A stretch of 64,000 nt of DNA. Source: Pascua guehoae. Its lineage: Eukaryota; Basidiomycota; Tremellomycetes; Trichosporonales; Trichosporonaceae. Positions 20,740 through 30,870 of the stretch are shown piece after piece. The notes beneath the pieces are model-generated. The model worked only from the letters and a program-made list of their open reading frames with translations, did no database searches and was not told where the DNA came from. The position numbers and the translations under genes were made by a program. Location: NCBI GenBank assembly GCA_001600415.1, contig BCJX01000009.1, forward strand, positions 662,358-726,357, in the 5' to 3' direction. Position 1 is the first letter of the stretch. Each line of letters starts with the position of its first letter.

Positions 20740-22010
20740 ACTCCCACCCACCGAGGTTCAGCAGGAGCAAAGTGGCCAGCAGGCCGTGCACGTTTACTTC
20801 CAGAGTGTCTGAGGGTGTGCTATAGAGATTCAGTTACTATTGCTACGTGTCTCCGAATGACGGACAAGAGTATCTGGTGGCGACAAGCCTACGGCGGCGT
20901 CACCGTACCACACTTTAGAGTACACCGCGAGAACCATACCGCGAGCAACATGGCCGTCTGACTCTCGAAGCCCGAGCGAGCGAGGTTGGGTGAGTGAGTT
21001 TGCGAGACTCGTTCAGCGGAACCCGCGCATGGAAGCTCTGGGGAGCTTTGAAAAACACTCGAGATGGTGGTCAGGCAAAGTGATTTAGAGGCCAGCTCTA
21101 TGAGACCCGAAGGGTGTGCGAGTAATGTCTGGAGCAAGTGGCAGGAAACTCGGGGTACGGCAGGGGCTCCCACAGCGCTGCAGAGTTGTGGCGTTTTTGG
21201 CCAATTTTCTGAAGTGTCTACTTTGCACCTCCGTACCTCTGCCAATCTTATAATATCTTATAATATACATGAACACAGGGAGTTAACCACGTGGTCTCGA
21301 GGCAGCAAAGGAAGTAAGTCCTTCTTCGGCTGCCTAACCCACTAGTAAACTATAAATATTCTTTCCATGTTCATTTGATCTTTCTGTATATTGTTCAAAG
21401 GCTCTTGACGCTCTCCAGCATCACTTTTTCTCTGGACCAGGTGATGCCTGGCAAATTGGGGTGCAACAGCATTCGACGCCCCAAGGCAAATTTGGCACAT
21501 GATGGACAACTTTCTACAGTTTGCTGCGAAGCAGCTGTTGAATGTCAGGGTACTCGAGTCGGTACATGTTAAAGGTGGTAGGTCTAGCACGAGCTGGCCC
21601 TGCCTCCACTCTCTGCCGAGATGTCGAGCTGGATGCAGCAGTGTTGTGGTAGACCGTGACAGGCTACGGATATGAGCCCACCAGGAACTGCATTTTCATT
21701 TCAGCTCCAACTATGTAATGTTATATGTACATGGCCTCGATGCTCGACGGGAGGGCATTGTCGGAGTCGGTGTCGGAGTCGGAGTCGGTGTCGGTGTCGT
21801 GTTTGTTGGTTTGTTCGTTTCGCCGCGAAAACGTCGATGAGGGCGACCACGGATGAGAGGGGAAGAGCGGACAGCCACAGACGGGCGCCCTCAAGGGTTC
21901 CCTGTCCCGCCCCCACACGGGTTGTTGATCGGTGCATGGCTCCCCGTGTTGATGAGGGGGGTCATACTGTAACTCGTGCTGGAGCCATGGCTGTGGATCG
22001 ACGTGGCCGG

Positions 22011-23537
22011 CTACGGCTCAAAGTATTTCTTGTGTGTGCGACGGCCGACAGCCTGGCTGATGGTGTTCCAGATGAAGGAAAAGCCGCCCTGCATGGGAGT
22101 GTCAGCCACAAGGGTCAGAGGACGAGCAAGGGCGGGCAAGCAAGAGCGAGCCGGGAACGTAACGCACCAGGAGAGCGAAGACGAGACCCAGGACGGCCAT
22201 GGCTAACATGTGGGGGGCCTTGCGCTGCAGTTTCTGGCAGAGATATTGGTTTGGGATGATCGGGGCGGTGCTGTGTTTGAGGTTGAGAAAGCCGTGCAGA
22301 TCAGTTCCACGGGTAATGTCATCAAACGAAGTTTCGTTGGTAAAGACATTGTATCCCTCGGAATGACCCAAGTCCCGGGCCGCCAAGGAGAACACTGCTG
22401 CAACAGCATTCTTGGCATTTGTGCTGGTAGTCGCATCACGGGGGGTTTCTGTTGTGCCTGTACATCAGACCTGGCTGCCCCGCACGCGGCCCTCCTCTCC
22501 TCGCCTTGTGTCTGGAGACGTACCATTCCAGCGTGTGATTGTGACAAAGCTTTGTTCCGCTTGGATGGGCTCGTGAAGACAAGCGGGGTCGATCGGCTCG
22601 GGGCACCTGGCTAAGTCCAAGTAACTTGCCACGTACCCCTGGGCAGGCTCGTAGTCTCCTCGGAGGCGCCCGAATAGGCGGTCCAGCGTATCTGCAGTGT
22701 TTTGAAGGGGTAACCCTTCAAACAGTGCCCTTTCAAGCAGTCGCTCTTCAACTGTAGTGTTGTGAAGTGGTCGCCCTTCAATTGAAAGCCAATCATAATG
22801 CCAGGCAGTAGACGCTTCTTGTTTGGCCACGAGTTCCAGTTGCCAAGGGAAATCGGGCATTGGAAAGCAGGTGGCCTTAACCTAGGTACCATAAGTGATG
22901 GGCCGTGAAGGCAAAGCTGGAGAACCACACTCACCACTGAGGCCACCCTCTGTGGTGTAATTTCTATCGTAACCAGTCTTGGGTAGCAATGGGAGAGGTT
23001 CTGGCCAATGTACGGGACATTATTAGAGGAGGAATCGTCTGCCGAATAGACAGAGACAACTTCCCACTTCCAACTCATGTTCGAAGTGTAGAATGACTGG
23101 CCCGGCGATATACTATGCCGTCAGCACGACTTGTGTGGACATGGCCATGGGCGCACATAGCCTCATTGCACCTGCTCTCATTCGCGCGGAACCAGTCGTC
23201 GTCGATAAAACGGCTATACCACATTGGGGGGAACCGTGTGTAGTATACGGGACTCAGGTCTGAGACCGTGTTGTACCCGGCGATGGCGGCTGAGGGTGGT
23301 CAGCCATTTTCGTTGTGAGAGCGCCAGCCGTGTGAGAGACCAAGCCTACCCACCGGACCAGATGACGACGAGGATGGTGAGGACAATATAGAGTGCGAGC
23401 GTCACCCAGTGGTACAATGGATGGAACGGGTACTAAGGGGCGTGTCAGCAAACGTCGCCGCGTGCGGCATGTTGACATACTGGCTTGGTGAGAGGGAATT
23501 CGGCAAAGGTATTAAACCAGTTGGCGACGCGACCCAT
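22011..23537 (-). CDS. Two-TM membrane protein with a large non-cytosolic domain
   Basis: Seven exons (23481-23537, 23354-23432, 23172-23289, 22935-23112, 22524-22881, 22168-22448, 22011-22088) close in phase and give 382 residues. A first membrane segment at about residues 28-52 (HWVTLALYIVLTILVVIWSA) follows a short N-terminus. The central 270 residues contain SPVYYTRFPPMWYSRFIDDD, SPGQSFYTSNMSWKWEVVSV and four well-spaced cysteines. A second membrane segment lies near the end (HMLAMAVLGLVFALLGGFSF), followed by QAVGRRTHKKYFEP. Possible N-glycosylation sites (NES, NMS, NTT, NET) suggest the middle faces the ER lumen or cell exterior. I cannot name the family. The acceptor of exon 5 could be six bases downstream without changing frame. 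Confidence 0.75.
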
Positions 23538-24839
23538 TGTGTCGAATGCGCCGGTGTGGCGTGGTGGACGACGATGAGGAGGTGGAGAGGGAGTATCACC
23601 AAGTTGGAGGATGAGGGGATGTGAGAACCACATCAGTGTCTCCCCGTTTTAACATGCGGCCCAGGCAACGAGGGTCAACCATTTTGCGAACAGAACGCAG
23701 TGGCTTGTGCGCATTGTCTTGGCGTGATGTCCTCTGTGGCTCAGGAGTTCAGAAACTCTCAAGTTATCCCAGTGCAACCTCTGAAGACCCTGTCCCCGTA
23801 CGCTGCGCAGACCGCCGGCCCGCCAGCACTCCTCCAGCAACGGTGGCACAGTTGCAGAGACACGTTAAACCTCCGAAATGAACAAGGAAAAATGGTGGGA
23901 GACCTGCGCGCGTTACCAAGGAGAGGGGGGGGGGGGGTCCGGGCTCTGCCGGTGGGGCTGTGCTATGCTGTGCTGATTTACACAGTGCTTGGACAGAGGG
24001 GACGAAAGGTCACCAACTTGGGCGCCGTTGGGGGGTGCGGCAGTGGCAGTGCCAGGGCAACCGCCTGGACTGCCCCCGACACATGGGCCTCGACTTGATT
24101 GTCTTGGACCAACGGTAATGATCGTACCAACTTGCCGACTCCCTGCCTGCCTCTATCCCTACAGATTGCAGTATCGCTTGGATGCTCGGTTCTTTGGGTC
24201 GCTTGCGGTCGCACAGGTTGTCTTTGTTTCTCGGCACAAATAGTGCAACACAAACACAGCTCGTCACGAAATTCTTCCGGCTGTGGAGCAACCAACCCGC
24301 GCAGAGACACTACGCTCAGACTTCCACCCCACACACACTCGGCCGATGAGCACCGGCCAGCAGGGGATCCTTTCGACGTCAACAATAGTTGCATCTCAAC
24401 CCCACCGCCGTTCTCGCCTCGCGACACTGCCCACTTAATTGTACCTAAACTGTTCCAGCGCTCAGTCAATATTTCCTCTCCATGATAAGAACCGCCGCGC
24501 TATACTATGACGTCATATGATGTGCCTTAATGTGGCCTCCTCCTGCCAAGTGTCCGCGTTCCTCTTCGCGGTATGCACTGCCGACCTCCCTAACGGCGCC
24601 ATCGGTGTGCGGTGTCAGCAGACTACTTCTTTGCTCCCCTCATCACGTGCATCAGCGGCGGAGGACTCATTCCGAGATCACCATGCACTCGGCTCCTGCC
24701 GCTTCCGAGCCTTCAACACTGATCAACGCCGTCACTTTTCCTGCATGGTGTAGTGGTAGCGATCACGCCGTGGTATATATGACTCCCTGTTGAACGAGGT
24801 TGGGAGGTGACTCTTCGTCTTGACCCCAATTTAACAACG
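23538..24839. other. 1.3-kb intergenic region with a G-run and repeat copy 2
   Basis: No closed gene model. It contains a run of 13 G followed by TCCGGGCTC at about 23925-23946, possibly a wrecked palindrome copy because TTAAACCTCCGA stands 60 bases before it. It also contains the second copy of the diverged repeat (24398-24500). Confidence 0.45.
24398..24500 (+). repeat. Diverged dispersed repeat, copy 2
   Basis: Starts with the same CCCACCGCCGTTCTCGC string as 20578-20697 and keeps the pattern described there, with several small deletions. Confidence 0.45.
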
Positions 24840-25802
24840 ATGACCAACATCCTATCTACCCTTCCACCCGGTGCTTCTCGAACAGCCCCAGGCCTGGCTA
24901 GCCTCATTACGCTGTGAGCCCTGTCCACAAGACTACCAAAACGAGTCTCCAACTCTACGTCCAGTCTCGGGACCCCCCTAAGGGGGGGTTCGAGCGTCAC
25001 GTTGCCCCATTAACCCCCAGGGCGTGCCGCGCTGGACTCATCACCCCAGACCAAGTGGGTTCACGCATGTAATTACCACGTTCTGACATACCAGGTGTCT
25101 ATGAATTGGGACCGAGTGTGGAACCGCTACGAGGTAGGTCCAAGGGAGAAATCGCACTGACAACTTGATATGGCGACCAGTGTTGTCCTTCTTCTATGCC
25201 GGTGCGCTCCACGGTCTCGGAACACTGCTGACATGGAGGGACCGGCGTGCCCGCCCTCTTCCGTATTGTCTCTCTAGCCATAATGTTGTCGTCCTTGCAG
25301 CGTAACCAGTAGGTCACCTTCGCATCTGTCACCCTCGCCAATCATCTAACACACACCACAGTGCCGGTACCAGAGGTGCTTTCACAAAGATTGGCCTCGG
25401 CCAGGCTGCCTTGATCCAGGTACGCTCAACTGACATTTCATCCACAGCCACAAGCCAACATCAGTGTCTCAACGCCCTGCCCTTCAACCGCATCCCGTTC
25501 CTCTTCCGCGCAAAACTCGCATGTTTCGCCTGTCTCTGGGCCATCGCGAGTCCCTCCATGCCCATCGATATCTTCGGCATGGCCAGCGTCCCCAGGTGGA
25601 GTGAGTACCCTACCGAGGCCGCACCTAACTCGCAGTCTGTTCGGTGGCGGTGGTTGCTCTGGACATCCTCTCGGCGCAAATGGACATCCGTCCCACGGTC
25701 ATGGGCGCCATTACGGCCTACTTTTTGTACGTCTGATAGTGGTGCGGGTGCTGACAGACTAGCCCGTTTCCCCAGCGGGCGCTGGCGGATATCGGGTTCT
25801 AA
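24840..25802 (+). CDS. Probable small multi-exon membrane-protein gene, model incomplete
   Basis: Splice signals and hydrophobic reading frames suggest a gene, but phases do not all close. A first exon from the ATG at 24840 (MTNILSTLPPGASRTAPGLA) ends in a GTGAGC donor near 24917. Likely later exons are a stretch ending WDRVWNRYE before GTAGGT (25132), a hydrophobic one ending AIASPSMPIDIFGMASVP (to about 25592), VCSVAVVALDILSAQM to ITAYFL (about 25634-25728), and a last one encoding TSPFPQRALADIGF with its stop near 25802. The two hydrophobic exons would form membrane helices. A palindrome copy lies inside the presumed first intron. It could also be a decayed gene. I do not recognise the family. 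Confidence 0.33.
24964..24995 (-). repeat. CCTCGGAC palindrome copy, reverse orientation
   Basis: Plus strand: GTCTCGGGACCCCCC, TAA, GGGGGGGTTCGAG. One arm mismatch on each side. It lies in the presumed first intron of the membrane-protein gene. Confidence 0.75.
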
Positions 25803-26165
25803 GTATCAACGTAAACACGCCTGCCCTGCCGCCAGTGTTCACTTTGAGATGGGAGGGTAGTAGCCGAGCAGCTGCGAATGGCTTGGAAGTGACGAATGTG
25901 GCTTCTGTGTGGCTTGAATGCATGCCCTACTCTGAAACTGCCCAGCTCCACAAGGGTTCATGGACTGCTGGTCATCTGGTAGTGTCTGTCAGAGGCGATG
26001 GTGTATGTCGTACATGAGCAGTCCTCCACATGGTAAGACTTGTTCGGCTTCGCATTACCACGCGGCGGAATGGCGGGCAGTAACCCCTTCCCCCGCTCAT
26101 TCATTTACGATGACGAGCAACCGCAGCGTCGCCGCACAACATCTTTCCGCGCCCAAGCCCGACCC
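25803..26165. other. Intergenic region between convergent genes
   Basis: About 360 bases between the stop of the tentative plus-strand gene and the stop of the minus-strand mitochondrial gene. No repeats and no gene seen. Confidence 0.5.
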
Positions 26166-26863
26166 CTACATCTCGACCAGCTTTCTCCGCCCATCACCAT
26201 GCACGAGCCCGCCACCCGAAAAGAGCGACGCAAAATTCGCACTCGAGTCTTTGGCGTACACCATTTCCTCGAAGCGCGCCCTGTCGTCGGCGTCCGTGAG
26301 CGCCGGCAGCCCATCTTTCCGTCAGCCGCAGCAACAGCAGCAACAGCAGCAACAGCAGCAACAGCAGCAACAGCAGCAGCACGGAACAGACTCACAGTCG
26401 CGGCGAACGAGCTCGAGGGCGATATCCCCGCGCCCCATTTTGGCGCATTTGCCTGGTCCTCAGCACCTCAAACCACGCCCTTTCGTGCCCTGTACCGCAC
26501 GCACTGACAAGCTCGGCGGCACACTTGACGTCCAGCACCCCGCCCATCGCCGCCCAGGTCTGCAGGACGGGCACCACGCCGACCATCTCTTCCGCGGACG
26601 CGAGCTCGGCGACCCGCAGGGTGTGCGGGTCGCGCAACGCCGCGCAGCGCTCGTCCGGTGGCAGCTTTGCAATGGTATCGACTGCTTTGGTTATTTGTGC
26701 AATTCGCGACCCGTCCCCTGCTGCGAGTCAGCCAGCTGCTGATGCCTTGTAACATGGTACGAAGCGACGCACATGGCGGTGCTGTGTGGAAGCGCACAGC
26801 ATTGACTGTGGGACATTGTCTCGCATGCCTTACGGCCAGGCGTACACGTGGCACCATGGACAT
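26166..26863 (-). CDS. Mitochondrial-targeted helical-repeat protein
   Basis: Exons 26761-26863, 26505-26720, 26396-26452 and 26166-26314 give 174 residues, and every phase closes. The N-terminus (MSMVPRVRLAVRHARQCPTV then RFHTAPP) is rich in Arg, Ser and Ala and lacks acidic residues, a typical mitochondrial presequence. The body has paired-helix sequences, LQTWAAMGGVLDVKCAAELV and SKCAKMGRGDIALELVRRDY, that resemble pentatricopeptide-type or mitoribosome-assembly repeats, and it ends GGGLVHGDGRRKLVEM. I cannot assign a specific protein. Intron 3 (26315-26395) contains the CAG-repeat tract, which on this strand reads CTG/TTG. The plus strand here is open with a polyglutamine run, but that is an artefact of the repeat. 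Confidence 0.72.
26329..26380 (+). repeat. CAG/CAA trinucleotide repeat within an intron
   Basis: About 52 bases of CAGCAGCAA nine-mers on the plus strand. The tract fills most of intron 3 of the minus-strand mitochondrial-protein gene and ends 15 bases before the donor side of the intron. Confidence 0.9.
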
Positions 26864-27578
26864 CGGCGGCGAGCGGGGTGGAGGTGATGGTGGTGAGGAC
26901 GGTCAGAAAGTGAGAAACAGAGGCGAGTGGAGGGAGAGGGTGATGGCCCCGTGAACGCGATCTGGCGGTATGTGAGGTCATGATCATGACAATTGGCAGA
27001 GTCAAGAGAGGATTATGCGCATGACCTCATGGCTGCAGAGAGGCACGCCGTGTGTTGCATGCTGCAAGCGCTGCAAGCTGGTGCGGCCATGCGGCCACCG
27101 GGCCATCCAGCAACCGGCCGTGCCATACCCATGCCACATGCCACGACGCTCGTGCCGTCATATTCTGGACGTGCGCCGAGTTCTGGCTCCGCATTTTGCG
27201 TACAGCTTTGCTGGAACCAACCGCGAGATGCTAACCGCTGCGCATTGCTGTATAGTACCCCAATCACTGCACTGCATGTTGTGGCCCCGGCCCCCGACGT
27301 TGAGTTGATATGATATTTAAACGACGCGCACTGCATCGCCGACGGGCAGCAAGCGATGCCGTTACCGCAGCCTGGGCTGGCCGCCAGGAACGGAGCTCGG
27401 CGCCCGATCGCCAGAGGCTCCAGGGCGCCGGGGCGGCAGTCACCAAATGAATTGAGCGCCACGTGGGGCAAATACCACCCAGCTACCCAGAGTGTGGACA
27501 GGTGCGCCAAAGCAAGCGACAAACAGTTGCCGATAAAACCCCACCACCGACGGCTTTCCCGACATTACCCAACCTACC
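26864..27578. promoter_or_regulatory. Divergent promoter region, mitochondrial gene / DUF2985 gene
   Basis: These 715 bases separate two divergent start codons. Near 27306-27320 there is an AT-rich TGATATGATATTTAAACG stretch in otherwise GC-rich DNA, about 260 bases before the DUF2985 start. No other element identified. Confidence 0.4.
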
Positions 27579-30500
27579 ATGCCAGTCACTTCTCCAGGCG
27601 CCGACGACGTGGGAACGGACAGTCCCAGCGGGAATCCCGGCGCGGCCGGCAGCGTGGGCGGCGGTCGTCCGAGTACAGGCCCCATGGGCACCGGCACGGG
27701 CGGCGCCGACCCTGAGAGCGATGGGCGGAGCGATGGACAAATATCTCAAACCCGTGTTGATAACATTGGCACGTCTGGGACACGGGCACAACCACCACCG
27801 ACCCTGCCCCCGCTCGTCCTGTCTCCATCTGCTGGTGTCACTTCGAGCATCGCTGCGTCCCCCTCAGCCGCTTCTCCCGCCGCTACCTCGCCGACGACAC
27901 CGTCGCAGACACGACTGCGGCCCCGACCCCGCCGCCCCGTGCGGTGCTACTCGACCGAGGCGATCCGCGAGCCGCTCATGAGCGCGATGGAGATGCCGCC
28001 CCTGCGCGAGGCCGACGAGGGCATGCAGAGCGTGCCCGGGCAGACGAGCGTGTTGCAGGATACCCCGCGCACGGCGAGTCCGCCCGGGGACGCAGCGGCA
28101 CGGCGTGATAGCGCCGAGCCCGCCGCCTCCACTTCGTCACCACCCAACCCCACCTCATCACAGCCAAACCCCACCACGCGCGCCCCCTCCTCCCCGCGCG
28201 CGCGGTCACATACGGTCGGCAGCCCCGGCGCGTGGCGGACGGTATACGACCACCTCTCCGCTGCCGAACGCGGCGAGCTGCCCAACCCCACCCCCAACCC
28301 CAACCCCACCAAGAGCCAGCGGCGCCCGCGCGCCAGCTCGGAATCATACACACACTCATTCCACTCGCAGTCCTCGCACGACTCCAACTTTCACTACGCA
28401 GCCGACGTGTCCTTTCCCGACCGCGGGCGCCGCAAGCGACACAGCACCGACGGCGCCCAAGTCCCACCACCCACAGACGGGCAGGACGATCGGTACGACC
28501 CCGCAATCGCCGACTATGACGGGCGCCTGCTCGACGACGTCGTCGGCCTCCTCGACTGTGTCGACCCCGAGGTCGGCACCGTCAACCATCTCCAGAATAT
28601 GACAAACTCGCTCGTCGTGCCGTATTTCCCCGCACTGTGGTCGAGGCGGCCGCGTGTTGTCCTTCCTTCCAGCGACGAGTTTGAGGACGAGGTGCGAGAG
28701 TGAGTTTGGTTGGGATCGGGGTGTGCCGTTGCGTGCGGGCGGGTCCGACGGCGGCGGACAGAGTCGGTGCTGGAGTCGGTGCTGGTGTCGGTGCTGGAGT
28801 CGGTGCTGGAGTCGGTGATGGAGTCGGTGCTGGAGTCGGTGCTGGAGTCGGTGATGGAGTCGGTGCTGGAGTCGGTGCTGGAGTCGCAGGGCGCGCCTAC
28901 TCTTCGCGTTCGCGGCGCGACTCGAGGCTGGCAACCTGCAACACCTCCCACACTCGGACACTCTCACCATTGCTGTCGCCAGGCCATGTGGCTCAGACGG
29001 GCGGCAGTGCACCGAGCCCCAGAGTCACGGCTCCAGTCACGGTTGCACTGCCCGCAACCACTTGTCAACACCCCGCGACTGCGTGTTCGACCCACTTGGC
29101 TGACCCCAGTTACGTGGCCGCCGGCGGAGAGGACGCCTCGTCGCCACTAGTCCCCGGTACTGGCGCGGGCGCGGAGGGACACAAATCCCGCTCACGATCG
29201 TCGACGGTGTCATCCATGTTCCGCCGCGAGCGCCCGCCCCTGACACACCTCGACACGATCGCGAGCGTGGCCGAGCCGCAGGACGAACGAGCAGACTCTG
29301 TCCCATTAAGCGAGCTCCCCAGAGTGGACCACAAAGAGCAGCAGTCGAGGATAGAGGCAGCGTACACGTCGTCCGACGACAAGGTGGCCCCGAGCGAGAC
29401 CGAGACCGAGATGGACGAGGCCGACGAGCGCGAGCACGAGCTCGACAAGCATCTGAAACGCGTCTTGAAGCGCAAGCAGCTGAAGGAAAAGATCAAGCCC
29501 ATGTTGCGCGGCCTGTGGGCATTCGTAAAGACACCCATGGGTTTCATCGTCGCCGTATATGGCTTTCTCGTCGTGTTTTGGGGCGCGGCACTCGTCCTCT
29601 TTCTCCTCGGCTGGATCCCAACAAACACCAAGAACACAAAGGATGTTTGGGTGGAAATTTGCTCGCAAATCGTCAACGGATTGTTTACCGTCACCGGCGT
29701 GGGTCTCATCCCCTGGCGCGCAATGGACACGTATCGCATGAGCGTCATCTGGACACTGAGGGTCAAGACGGCAAAGTTGAGAAAGAAGCGCGGCCTCCCG
29801 CCAATCGAGGACCCAGACGACCTGCCTGACCCAGCCGAGATTCCAGGATACACACCCGTGCTCACCGAAAAGGAGCAGGCAAGGCTGCAACACCATCAGG
29901 AAATGTTTGCAAAGAGTCAGGTGAGCTAGCGCGTGTTTGTGGAAATAGACGTGGACCACGCTGACAAGCCCCAGACATGGTACCGCCCGCACGCGACGGC
30001 GACGCACCGCGCGTTCCCGATAAAGTGGGCGCTGTGGAACACTATCCTCATGGACGGCAACTCGTTTTTCCAGTGCCTCCTCTGCGGGTGCATGTGGGGT
30101 ATGAGTGAGTGCAGTTGGTAATTCAATCCAGTTGGAGTTGAGTTCAGTCCAGTTGGAGGAGAGTTCAGTCAAGTCGCAGTGGAGTCGCAATTCATGGCAA
30201 TTTTCACTTTTCTCCTACTCCCACTCATACATCCCCGCTAACGCCAGACCGTCACCAGCGCCCAGCATGGACGACCGGCTCACTCATTCCCCTCTCCTTT
30301 CTCTGCGGCATCGGCGCGGCCGTCCTCGCATGGCGCGGCGGCGTCAAGACGAAAAAGACGGCTGCCGTGCAGGAAAAGCTGCGTGCTGCACTCGGCGTCG
30401 ACGAAAAAGTCGCGCCCGAAGTGAAAAAGCCGCGCCGCGCCACGGTGACCGGCGCAGAGCGACCCAGTCCAGCCGTGCTGGGCCTGCCCAACGGCAACTC

Positions 30501-30807
30501 TGCGCCAGGATTGCCCTCGAGCCAAGGCAGTGCCCTCGTCTCGGGCGGTGGCCGCCCACTCCCAACCAAACGGCCCCAGCGGCGCGCGACCGTCGACATC
30601 CTCCCCGGCGTGTCCGAGGGGTCCGATACGTCAGGATCGCCCGAGACGCCGCTCGTGCCCCTCACCCGCGACCCGCAGCTCGGCCGGTTCCTCACCGTCA
30701 CCGAGGGCGACGAGAGCGACGAGGACGCGAGTGATCCCACTGCCAAGGATAGGGCCCAAGATACGGACGCCAACAGTACAGACAACGGTAATGGCAACTC
30801 GCGATGA
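27579..30807 (+). CDS. DUF2985 integral membrane protein
   Basis: Exons 27579-28699, 29110-29920, 29975-30104 and 30248-30807 give 873 residues with all phases closed. The first 480 residues are Pro/Ser/Thr-rich and probably disordered. The conserved DUF2985 core follows: [100 protein letters not shown] and [20 protein letters not shown]. There are about four membrane helices. The C-terminal 180 residues are charged and low-complexity. DUF2985 proteins are fungal membrane proteins of unknown role. Intron 1 (410 nt) holds a 12-nt minisatellite. A palindrome copy lies 30 bases after the stop. Confidence 0.9.
28761..28888 (+). repeat. 12-nt minisatellite GAGTCGGTGCTG in an intron
   Basis: About ten near-perfect units of GAGTCGGTGCTG, some with GATG or GGTG variants, inside intron 1 of the DUF2985 gene. 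Because 12 is divisible by three, several reading frames stay open through it on both strands; those open frames are not genes. Confidence 0.9.
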
Positions 30808-30836
30808 GCGGAGGCGACTAGTAGAGTAGTACAACC

Positions 30837-30870
30837 AAACCTCGGACCCCCCCGTAGGGGGGTCCGAGAC
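30837..30870 (+). repeat. Intact CCTCGGAC palindrome 30 bases after the DUF2985 stop
   Basis: Full copy: AAACCTCGGAC, C6, GTA, G5, GTCCGAGAC, then TGTTCTTTTT. The arms pair completely apart from the loop. It must lie in the 3' UTR or at the transcript end of the DUF2985 gene. Confidence 0.88.

Larger units (their letters stand above)
20299..22010. other. Repeat-bearing 1.7-kb intergenic region
   Basis: No gene model closes. It holds a palindrome copy (20479-20514), a diverged repeat shared with 24398-24500, a 21-nt tandem duplication (20698-20739), a CTTATAATAT doublet near 21247-21267, and a GTCGGAGTCGGTGTCGG microsatellite at about 21757-21812. The last 100 bases are the 3' flank of the membrane-protein gene. 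Confidence 0.5.

Noticed and set aside
24743..24800. tRNA-like start (GGTGTAGTGGTAGCGATCACGCC) on the plus strand
   Set aside because: It has a box-A-like D arm, but the anticodon and T arms cannot be formed and there is no TTCGA box B. At most a decayed fragment.
25960..26742. Plus-strand open frame with a polyglutamine run
   Set aside because: It is antisense to a minus-strand gene whose four exons close in phase; the glutamines come from the CAG tract in that gene's intron.
27947..28506. Long GC-rich antisense frames over the DUF2985 gene, and similar ones over SET-TAD3 and BLM10
   Set aside because: In GC-rich coding DNA stop codons are rare in all frames. None has a conserved motif or splice structure.
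28356..29012. Minus-strand open frame with [10 protein letters not shown] repeats
   Set aside because: It is a translation of the 12-nt minisatellite, which keeps frames open on both strands, and it is antisense to the DUF2985 gene.
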